Below are positions 38,163 through 44,197 of a stretch of DNA of 64,000 bases, in pieces; position 1 is the stretch's first letter, and every line of letters starts with the position of its first letter. The notes under the pieces were generated by a model, which searched no databases, had not been told where the DNA came from, and saw only the letters and a list, made by a program, of their open reading frames with translations. The stretch is from Planctomycetaceae bacterium UBA2671. GTDB lineage: Bacteria > Planctomycetota > Planctomycetia > Planctomycetales > Planctomycetaceae. The stretch lies in contig DEML01000003.1 in assembly GCA_002359185.1 (NCBI GenBank), positions 62,001 through 126,000 of the forward strand. The letters run 5' to 3'. The translations under genes and the position numbers were made by a program.

Positions 38163-39059
38163 ATGAAGCAAGCTAAGTCTTTTTTGTCGGTTGTGACACT
38201 TATAGTGACCACTGCCTCATTGTGTTCAACTTTTGTTGCAGAGAATCTCTTTGCTGAAGAAGCGGAGTCAGCACAGGCTCAAGAACCAGATGCACTGTGG
38301 TATGAGCGGGAGTCCGTTTGGAATGGATATGAACAGTATCATTTCACAATTGCAGACAGGCCAGCCTATATAGTGAAACCGAAGTCTGTGGCTGAGGGGA
38401 ACCCTTGGATCTGGCGGGCACGATTTCCTGGTTTCCATGCCGAGATGGATGTGGTCCTGCTCTCCAAAGGATTTCACATTGCCTATGTCGATGTCTCAAA
38501 TATGTTCGGCAGCCCAACGGCGGTTGAAATTGGAGATGAGTTCTACAAATATCTGACAACAGATCGTCAATTGGCCAGGAAACCATGCCTGGAAGGGGTG
38601 AGTCGAGGCGGTCTTTTTGTCTACAACTGGGCAGCCAAAAATCCCGGAAAAGTGGCCTGTATCTATTGCGATACTCCTGTTTGCGACTTCAAAAGCTGGC
38701 CGGCTGGCAAAGGGAAAGGAATCGGTTCTCCCCAATCGTGGCAACAATGTTTGCAAGCTTATGGCTTCACAGAAGAACAGGCGAATGAATACACTCATAA
38801 TCCTATCGATCACGCTGCAATAATCGCTCAGGCAAAAATTCCTTTGATGCACATTGTTTCAGAAAATGATCGCGTTGTTCCGCCCAGCGAAAACACTTAT
38901 CTGTTGCAAAGCCGACTTGCAGAATTCGACTATCCCCTGGAAGTGATCTCCGTGAAAGAAGGCACTGAAAAATCAAATGGCCATCATTTCACCCATCCCG
39001 ATCCCGAACATGTTGTTCGCTTCATTGAAGAGCACGTCATCAAAAGTATGAAACAATAA
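38163..39059 (+). CDS. secreted alpha/beta hydrolase
   Basis: The 298-residue product has a signal peptide (FLSVVTLIVTTASLCSTFVA). The catalytic triad is visible: nucleophile Ser in LEGVSRGGLFVYNWA, Asp in IVSENDRVVPPSEN, His in KSNGHHFTHPDPEHV. The start MKQAKSFLSV lies at 38163. The family includes esterases and peptidases acting outside the cytoplasm. The ScdA_N mini-gene follows 14 bases downstream and may be co-transcribed. Confidence 0.88.
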   Translation: MKQAKSFLSVVTLIVTTASLCSTFVAENLFAEEAESAQAQEPDALWYERESVWNGYEQYHFTIADRPAYIVKPKSVAEGNPWIWRARFPGFHAEMDVVLLSKGFHIAYVDVSNMFGSPTAVEIGDEFYKYLTTDRQLARKPCLEGVSRGGLFVYNWAAKNPGKVACIYCDTPVCDFKSWPAGKGKGIGSPQSWQQCLQAYGFTEEQANEYTHNPIDHAAIIAQAKIPLMHIVSENDRVVPPSENTYLLQSRLAEFDYPLEVISVKEGTEKSNGHHFTHPDPEHVVRFIEEHVIKSMKQ

Positions 39060-39073
39060 TTCCGAGGTAGAAT

Positions 39074-39265
39074 ATGAGAGAGTGTTCGCTGGAATCCTCC
39101 GTACCGGATTGGATCATCGATCATCCGGAAACGACCATGGTCTTTCAAAAACTGGGCATCGATACTTGCTGTGGTGGAAAATCACTTGAATATTTGTGTC
39201 AAATTCAGGGACTGGATCAAGATATTGTGCTCTTAAAACTTGTGGAGACAATCAAGTCAACTTGA
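39074..39265 (+). CDS. stand-alone ScdA_N (DUF542) domain protein
   Basis: The 63-residue product is the N-terminal domain of the RIC/ScdA iron-sulfur repair proteins: SSVPDWIIDHPETTMVFQKLGIDTCCGGKSLEYLCQIQGLDQDIVLLKLVETI, with the invariant GIDxCCGG. Full RIC proteins carry a di-iron hemerythrin-like domain after it; here the protein ends, so it is a one-domain version. RBS GAGG lies 7 bases before the ATG. The role in repair of oxidised or nitrosylated clusters is known for the full protein only. Confidence 0.88.
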   Translation: MRECSLESSVPDWIIDHPETTMVFQKLGIDTCCGGKSLEYLCQIQGLDQDIVLLKLVETIKST

Positions 39266-39273
39266 TAATAGGC

Positions 39274-40758
39274 TTATTTCGAAGTCAGTTTCATCCTGTT
39301 CCAGGCTGGAATTGCCAGAGTATACAAAATCGATTGAATACCGCAGCCCATGATGAGCCCCATGAACACACCCATTTTGGCTGAAAAACTGTTGTAATTG
39401 TATTCGAAAGCCACTGAAGAGAATAAGAAAGAGTAAATGAGAACACCAACGAGTATGTAAGACCCCACTAGAGTTGACCAGAATGACCAGCGTCTCTTTC
39501 GCATCGTCAACCACCCTCCAATTGCTAAGGGGATATGAAAGGCTAAGGTAACCAAAAACATGTCATTTGCATTTGCTGAAAGAATTTCTGATCGATTGAC
39601 CTGATCATAATACATCCCCATCAATAATAGAGTGTATAGCCAGATAATGATCATACCCTGCATGTAAAATGCAAACAGACCAGCCTGACGTATTCGATCT
39701 GATTTCTGACTCCACCGTCTCAAGTGAACGATTTGAGAAGTTGCCCTGGCAAGTATCGGCTTTTCAGCCAGGAAACGCTGTAAATCCTGTTGAAGTTCCT
39801 GTGCAGAATGATAACGATCCTCCGGATGCCGCGAGAGACACTTCAGGCAGATGATTTCCAAATCTGATGGGATGAGCTTATTGATCTCACTGGGACGCAT
39901 AGGCTCCTGTGTACGCACGCGATCGATGATCTCAAGATAACTTCCGCCATCATTGGGGGGATGCAGAGTCAGCAATTCATAGAGCAGTACTCCCAATGAG
40001 TAGACTTCGCTGGCTCTTGTATATTGTTCTGTCTGGACCGCCAACAGTTCAGGAGCCATATATTGGGGCGTACCGATCATCAGACTTGATCGCGTGAAAT
40101 GTAAGCTATTCTCAATGAGTCGACTCAATCCAAAATCTGTCAATCGAGGAACACACTGCGAGAGTCTCTCGATTCGCGTGACCTCGTTTTTGGGTTCGAG
40201 CATAATATTGCCAGGTTTCAAATCGCGGTGCAAAATTCCCTGGTCGTGAATATACTGCACTGCCTCTGAGATTCGTGAGATGAATTCAGCGGCCTCAATA
40301 CAATCAACGGGTTGCTCACGTTGCTCCAGCCAATTCCCTAAATCAGGACCTTTGCAAAATGTAGAAGCAATAAATGGAGGACTTGCTCTTAAATTTGCTT
40401 CGAAGATCGGGACGATACAAGGGTGATCAAGCTTGGCTGCCGTACCTGCTTCAGCTTCAAATCGATAAAGTTTATCCTGATCGAGAATGACTTCCGGGCG
40501 AGGAATTTTCAAAGCGACTTCACGATTTAATTGAGTGTCTTTCGCCCGATAGACGATTCCAAATGCTCCCCGGCCAACTTCATTCAGAATCTGATATCGC
40601 TGTTGGAAATCATCTGTTAGATTAAATTCTTCGAAGTTATTGATTTGAGGATTTGCCAGCAGTCTGTCTAGACGGGATGCAATTTCTTCGACAGACGGGA
40701 TCGATCCAGAATTGTTTGGAAAGTTGCTCTCATCAGGTAGAGGAGGCTGGTTAGACAC
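39274..40758 (-). CDS. membrane-anchored serine/threonine protein kinase
   Basis: The 494-residue product starts at a GTG (40758), with GGAG about 6 bases upstream. The kinase domain (about residues 53-335) has all key motifs: GRGAFGIVYRAKD, VALKIPRPE (Lys), ILHRDLKPGNIM, DFGLSRL and the APE equivalent MAPELL. After it come four hydrophobic segments (about 360-490), so the kinase is cytoplasmic and the C-terminus is in the membrane. The gene follows the ECF sigma gene by 3 bases, a common planctomycete pairing in which the kinase regulates, or is regulated with, the sigma factor. Confidence 0.95.
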   Translation of the reverse strand: MSNQPPLPDESNFPNNSGSIPSVEEIASRLDRLLANPQINNFEEFNLTDDFQQRYQILNEVGRGAFGIVYRAKDTQLNREVALKIPRPEVILDQDKLYRFEAEAGTAAKLDHPCIVPIFEANLRASPPFIASTFCKGPDLGNWLEQREQPVDCIEAAEFISRISEAVQYIHDQGILHRDLKPGNIMLEPKNEVTRIERLSQCVPRLTDFGLSRLIENSLHFTRSSLMIGTPQYMAPELLAVQTEQYTRASEVYSLGVLLYELLTLHPPNDGGSYLEIIDRVRTQEPMRPSEINKLIPSDLEIICLKCLSRHPEDRYHSAQELQQDLQRFLAEKPILARATSQIVHLRRWSQKSDRIRQAGLFAFYMQGMIIIWLYTLLLMGMYYDQVNRSEILSANANDMFLVTLAFHIPLAIGGWLTMRKRRWSFWSTLVGSYILVGVLIYSFLFSSVAFEYNYNSFSAKMGVFMGLIMGCGIQSILYTLAIPAWNRMKLTSK

Positions 40759-40761
40759 CGA

Positions 40762-41367
40762 CTAGTCTCCTGCAATCTCACTGCGAAGGGTTTGAATGGC
40801 CCGTGACCATAATTTGCGTATAGCAGCCTCGTTCGAGTTCATCTGCCTTGCGATTTCTTCATAGCTATAGCCCTTTTCATGCCTCAACAAGATGACCGTT
40901 TTCTGTTTGTCAGGCAGCTGATGGACTGCATGTAGCAACATCTCGTCGTTCTCGCGACGTAGCATGACCCTGCTACCACTCAACTCATTGCTTTCCAGTT
41001 TGTTCTGGTGTTGTTGCTGATCAATACTGGTTTCCCGTGAGAGTTTCCGAGATTGGGTATTTCGATATTTTCTCGCCTGATCAATCAAGTTGTTGCGAAA
41101 CAGGCGGGCAATCCACAGTCGAAACTCACCTTCGGTCGAGCCTTGAAAACAGTGCATTTCCGACCAGGCTTCCAACATCGATTCCTGGATCAAATCGGAA
41201 GTTCCAACTTTTGGGCGTAATTCCTGACCTAATTCAGATTCAGCAATTTTTGTCAGATATTCCCGGAATCTTTCACACAACTGCATAAATGCAGCGTCAT
41301 TACCTGCGCGGGCATACTCCAGTAATTCACGCCAGGTACAACTTTCATTCCGAGAGGATAATGACAT
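40762..41367 (-). CDS. ECF-type RNA polymerase sigma factor
   Basis: The 201-residue product has sigma region 2 (GTSDLIQESMLEAWSEMHCFQGSTEGEFRLWIARLFRNNLIDQARKYR) and region 4 (LPDKQKTVILLRHEKGYSYEEIARQMNSNEAAIRKLWSRAIQTLRSEI). It begins MSLSSRNESCTWRELLEYARAGND at ATG 41367; a TTG at 41445 would add 26 residues unlike the family. Such sigma factors recruit RNA polymerase to stress or envelope genes. The kinase gene starts 3 bases after the stop, and a STAS-like protein is divergently encoded from 41736. Confidence 0.93.
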   Translation of the reverse strand: MSLSSRNESCTWRELLEYARAGNDAAFMQLCERFREYLTKIAESELGQELRPKVGTSDLIQESMLEAWSEMHCFQGSTEGEFRLWIARLFRNNLIDQARKYRNTQSRKLSRETSIDQQQHQNKLESNELSGSRVMLRRENDEMLLHAVHQLPDKQKTVILLRHEKGYSYEEIARQMNSNEAAIRKLWSRAIQTLRSEIAGD

Positions 41368-41735
41368 TAAATGAGTTGACCTGGATGATGTTGAAAGAAA
41401 ATCGATCCCTTGGATTGTGGATCTACCTGAACTGATTTGAGCCAATTATTCATAACTCCAAGTTAACAGTAATTCAAGATTTGTTTCATCATTCTTTTCC
41501 TAATATTTGATTTATGGTGTCACAAACTTCGGTATCTCTCGCCATAAATATGAAGACCTTACCTCAATCTAAGTATTACACCGCTGTTCTTTAATTGACT
41601 GAAACCAATATGCTTTTTCATGAACTGTGCCAATGTGTCCACTGTCTGCGGTGAAGTTTTTCACCAATGCTACATGAATGCATGTATCTATTGTGAATTC
41701 ATAATTTCAGCTCAACTTTTATTCGGATAACTGCC
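41368..41735. other. intergenic region between sigma factor and STAS-like gene
   Basis: This 368-base region separates divergent genes and must hold both promoters. No long inverted repeat, RNA gene or ORF beyond chance is visible; it is AT-rich between 41460 and 41620. Confidence 0.6.
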
Positions 41736-42152
41736 ATGATAATGAGAGTCAATCAAATAAACACTAGTATCTTTGACAATGCATCGAACTTAAGTGTTAG
41801 CAAGCATGTTGAACACTTGACTCCCTTACTTAATCATATTCAGGTATTCAAGTTTTCATGTCCAGCTTCCTCAAATGATGATCACGAGCCCATTCTGCCA
41901 TTTTTTTTCAGAACCGTTGAACGACTTTTGCCTCCTTATCAAATCATTTTTGACTTCTCTGCTGCCCACCAGGTCTCTGAAGCTGAATTGGATGATTTAA
42001 TTGCAATCGGACTGGTTTTTATTGATCTAAATGGAAGAGTCATCATGTCCGGGGCATGTGAACAGATTCAACATCACTTGCAGAATCAAGGTGTCAGTCG
42101 GTTCATTCCTCAAATCGCAGATTTACAAACTGCGATTTCAATGTTTGAATGA
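41736..42152 (+). CDS. STAS-like domain protein
   Basis: The 138-residue product has a fold pattern like anti-sigma-factor antagonists. YQIIFDFSAAHQVSEAELDDLIAIGLVFIDLNGRVIMSGACEQIQHHLQNQGVSRFIPQIADLQTAISMFE follows the STAS order of strand, acidic helix, strand and helix, and ends with the usual F-P/A-I-x-x-A helix. The position where STAS proteins carry a phosphorylatable Ser is not obvious (VSEAELDDL). It is divergent from an ECF sigma factor and kinase pair, so a regulatory link is plausible but not shown. Confidence 0.6.
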   Translation: MIMRVNQINTSIFDNASNLSVSKHVEHLTPLLNHIQVFKFSCPASSNDDHEPILPFFFRTVERLLPPYQIIFDFSAAHQVSEAELDDLIAIGLVFIDLNGRVIMSGACEQIQHHLQNQGVSRFIPQIADLQTAISMFE

Positions 42153-42538
42153 TGGCTAAGATATAGAACGGTCTATTTTGAGGGATACTCCCTCAGATGG
42201 TAGATTTATTCATATCCAATGAATTTTTCTTCAAGCCGAAGAGCGATCTCTGGCCAACTGGAGGGCTAGACGCGAACAGCAGATCTGCGACGGTAACCTT
42301 CGAGTAATAAACCTCGCTGAACATGGATTTGAACCCCACTGCACCCGGGAACTTCATCAATTTCCAAAAAGGGACCACTTTTTCAAACGTCTACGGAACG
42401 TGTGTCATCAAGCTATCCAGAACAACCACCAATCCAGTAGATTTGTCCCTGGCATTATCTTTATACAGTGATGGATCACTTTCTGTTCATCTGTTTTTAG
42501 ATCTATCAGTGGGCTCACACTTTAGGAAATCGAATAAT
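42153..42538. other. intergenic region before amidohydrolase gene
   Basis: 386 bases without a convincing gene. A stretch around 42330-42350 (GGATTTGAACCCC) looks tRNA-like when read on the minus strand, but no acceptor or D-arm partner can be found. Confidence 0.5.
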
Positions 42539-43492
42539 ATGAAAGATGCTCATCGATTCTGGATTCTGTTTATCATCACGGGTTCTCTTGTCATTCAGGC
42601 AAACTTTGTAAGTGCAGAAGATAAGCAAAGGGGAATCGACGTTATTGATTGCCATACCCATTTTTATGATCCCACACGACCTGAAGGAATTCCCTGGCCA
42701 GCAAAGAATTCATCTTTATATAGAACGGTATTACCTCAACACCTGCGAGAGTTGAAGAAATATCAACCTGTCACGGGCACAGTTATCGTAGAAGCAGTCA
42801 ATCGATTAGAAGACAACACCTGGCTGCTGGACCTGGCCAAGGATGATCCTTTTATCGTAGGCATCGTCGGACGCCTGGATCCGGGAACTCCTGAATTTGA
42901 AGAGCATGCGCGTGGATTAGCAAAGAATCCTCTCTTTCGAGGAATCCGCGTTTCAGTTCAGCAGGTTAAAACGATGCTGGAGCAGGGGACTCTGAAAGAT
43001 TTTCAGTTACTGGCTGATCTTGACTTATCACTTGATGTCAATGGTGGGCCAGAAACACCGCAGGTCATTGCCAAGCTTGCTGAAAAAGTTCCTGATTTAC
43101 GAATCATTTTGAATCACATCGGCAATGTCAAAATCACTTCTGAAGCTCCATCAGAAGATTGGAAGTCTGGTATTCAGGCTGCTGCTAAACATCCAAATGT
43201 GTATTGCAAAGTCTCTGCTCTCGTCGAAGGAGCAGCCAGAAATGGAAACGAGCCTTCAAAATCGCTGGAGTTTTATCGACCTTATATTGATGTCGTCTGG
43301 AATGCTTTTGGAAACGATCGTGTCATCTACGGCAGCAACTGGCCAGTCTCCGAGAGAGCCGCCGATTATGAAACCCTCCAGAGAATTGTGATGGAGTACG
43401 CCACCGAGAAGGGCGAGGAAGCGACTAAGAAATTCTGTTCTCTGAATGCAAAGAGAGCCTACAAGTGGGTCGAAAGAGAAGGGCGTCGTTAA
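42539..43492 (+). CDS. secreted amidohydrolase (fuconolactonase-like TIM barrel)
   Basis: The 317-residue product starts MKDAHRFWILFIITGSLVIQANFVSAE, a signal peptide; AGGA precedes the ATG at 42539, so the longer frame from 42323 is rejected. The amidohydrolase_2 motifs are DVIDCHTHFYDP (HxH metal ligands), RIILNHIG, and VIYGSNWPVSE (the late Asp position is replaced by Asn in GSNW, as in fuconolactonase-like members). Such enzymes hydrolyse lactones or decarboxylate. The substrate is unknown. Confidence 0.88.
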   Translation: MKDAHRFWILFIITGSLVIQANFVSAEDKQRGIDVIDCHTHFYDPTRPEGIPWPAKNSSLYRTVLPQHLRELKKYQPVTGTVIVEAVNRLEDNTWLLDLAKDDPFIVGIVGRLDPGTPEFEEHARGLAKNPLFRGIRVSVQQVKTMLEQGTLKDFQLLADLDLSLDVNGGPETPQVIAKLAEKVPDLRIILNHIGNVKITSEAPSEDWKSGIQAAAKHPNVYCKVSALVEGAARNGNEPSKSLEFYRPYIDVVWNAFGNDRVIYGSNWPVSERAADYETLQRIVMEYATEKGEEATKKFCSLNAKRAYKWVEREGRR

Positions 43493-43521
43493 GCGACCAT
43501 CTCTTCCCCGGATCAGGTTAG

Positions 43522-43557
43522 CCCAGATAGCTCCGCTATCTGGGTGGACGAAGTCCA
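43522..43557. repeat. double hairpin after amidohydrolase gene
   Basis: CCCAGATAG-CTCCG-CTATCTGGG (9-bp stem, 43522-43544), followed at once by TGGAC-GAA-GTCCA (43545-43557). No T-run follows. It may act as a 3' stabiliser or rho-independent-like end. Confidence 0.7.
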
Positions 43558-43672
43558 CAAGATGTCTTCAGTTTGATGATTGAATTTTCACACAGGTCAC
43601 TAACAGTTACGCCACCCCGAAAGAATCTTCCTGAAAACCACGTTCATCCACGAAAATCCCTGAAGAGAGTTT

Positions 43673-43847
43673 AAAAAAGCCCACCGTCACAACAAGAATT
43701 GACGAAACGTAAACGCGCTCTACCAGACTGAGCTACGGCTCCATCAAAATTGTTCTACAATTGCAAAACGATGGGAGCCGGTGAGATTCGAACTCACGAC
43801 CTCGAGATTTACAATCTTGTAGTTCCATCCGCATTCGTGACGGTGGG
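43673..43847 (-). ncRNA. Y RNA-like (Yrl) RNA 2, with permuted tRNA mimic
   Basis: Minus-strand RNA closed by a perfect 11-bp stem (CCCACCGTCAC, 43680-43690, against 43837-43847), followed by GC and TTTTTT (43673-43678). It carries GAATGCGGATGG and ACTACA at the 5' side and CTTGT at the 3' side, shared with the two other RNAs here. Inside, 43772-43817 hold an anticodon-like arm, T-arm GTGAG-TTCGAAT-CTCAC and acceptor strand CGGCTCC. After a 29-nt loop with an AATTGT/ACAATT hairpin, 43714-43742 hold the other acceptor strand GGAGCCG and D-arm GCTC-AGTCTGGTA-GAGC. Bacterial Y RNAs bind Ro60 through the terminal stem and mimic tRNA in the loop; the Ro60-type gene is just upstream on the same strand. 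No CCA is encoded. A permuted tRNA gene is the alternative. Confidence 0.75.
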
Positions 43848-43856
43848 TGTCTCCAG

Positions 43857-43953
43857 AAAAATGAGCCAGGGACAAGTGGTGCTGAGAGTTTCCGCAAAGC
43901 GGACCGGAGTTGAACCGGTTAAGACCATGTACTCCCAACGGCATTCCCTGGCT
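43857..43953 (-). ncRNA. Y RNA-like (Yrl) RNA 1, with T-arm and closed acceptor-like stem
   Basis: Minus-strand RNA closed by a perfect 9-bp stem (AGCCAGGGA/TCCCTGGCT, 43864-43872 with 43945-43953), followed by CA and TTTTT (43857-43861). The 5' side reads GAATGCCGTTGGGAGTACA, the 3' side CCACTTGT, as in the neighbours. The loop has a T-arm ACCGG-TTCAACT-CCGGT (43903-43919) whose loop fits the tRNA consensus. Directly after it comes a short acceptor-like stem CCGC-TTT-GCGG closed by a triloop, the layout known from bacterial Y RNA tRNA-like modules. A D-arm is not obvious. It ends 9 bases before Y RNA 2. Confidence 0.72.
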
Positions 43954-43971
43954 GGTTCAAATTTCATAACG

Positions 43972-44040
43972 GTGTAGGTCAGGCACTGCCTGACGAGAGA
44001 AATCGTGACCAGAATTCGTCAGGCAGTGCCTGACCTACAC
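43972..44040. repeat. long inverted repeat, GTAGGTCAGGC family (copy 3)
   Basis: Two perfect 25-base arms (43972-43996 and 44016-44040) starting GTGTAGGTCAGGCACTGCC pair around a 19-base loop. Each arm itself contains the palindrome GTCAGGCACTGCCTGAC. It lies between Y RNA-like genes 1 and 3. A close copy is at 51431-51500. Confidence 0.9.
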
Positions 44041-44050
44041 TTGAAACATC

Positions 44051-44123
44051 AAAAAGGAGTCGACAAGGGGTCTTTGAGACATCGAGACATTGGACAAATG
44101 TAGTCCCAAAAGCATTCGACTCC
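44051..44123 (-). ncRNA. Y RNA-like (Yrl) RNA 3, short form
   Basis: Minus-strand RNA of about 68 nt closed by an 8-bp stem (GGAGTCGA/TCGACTCC, 44056-44063 with 44116-44123) and followed by TTTTT (44051-44055). The 5' side reads GAATGCTTTTGGGACTACA and the 3' side CCCCTTGT, matching RNAs 1 and 2. The loop has hairpins ACATT-TGTCC-AATGT and GTCT-CAA-AGAC, but no T-arm or acceptor stem. It lies 74 bases after the Ro60-type gene. It looks like a Y RNA core without the tRNA-like module. Confidence 0.65.
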
Positions 44124-44164
44124 CGGCTTCAATGTTTCAGCAAAATTATGCAGAGTATGTAACA

Positions 44165-44182
44165 CCCCGGCTTGCACCGGGG
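44165..44182. terminator. GC hairpin after the Ro60-type gene
   Basis: CCCCGG-CTTGCA-CCGGGG forms a 6-bp stem 16 bases beyond the stop codon of the minus-strand Ro60-type gene. No T-run follows, so termination here is uncertain and read-through into the Y RNA genes is possible. Confidence 0.4.
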
Positions 44183-44197
44183 GCTACGGTTCCTTAA

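Noticed and set aside
42193..42378. tRNA-like stretch GGATTTGAACCCC on the minus strand, near 42340
   Set aside because: A T-arm can be drawn only with a mismatch and wobble pairs, and no acceptor or D-arm partner was found on either side, nor any GAATGC/CTTGT motif.
43680..43847. Group I intron or BHB-type splicing around the permuted tRNA parts
   Set aside because: No group I core elements (P7 GACTA-type segment) are seen in the flanks, and bacteria lack the BHB endonuclease. The flanking stem fits a Ro-binding Y RNA stem better.
43864..43953. Reading RNA 1 as an ordinary tRNA or tmRNA
   Set aside because: The acceptor strand after the T-arm pairs with the next bases as a tight UUU-closed hairpin, no D-arm/anticodon arm is in normal order, and no tag ORF for tmRNA is present.
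43750..43977. Plus-strand ORF with MGAGEIRTHDLEIYNLV
   Set aside because: The wording GAGEIRTHDL is the usual translation of a tRNA 3' half read backwards. It overlaps the Y RNA-like genes and is a shadow of RNA structure.
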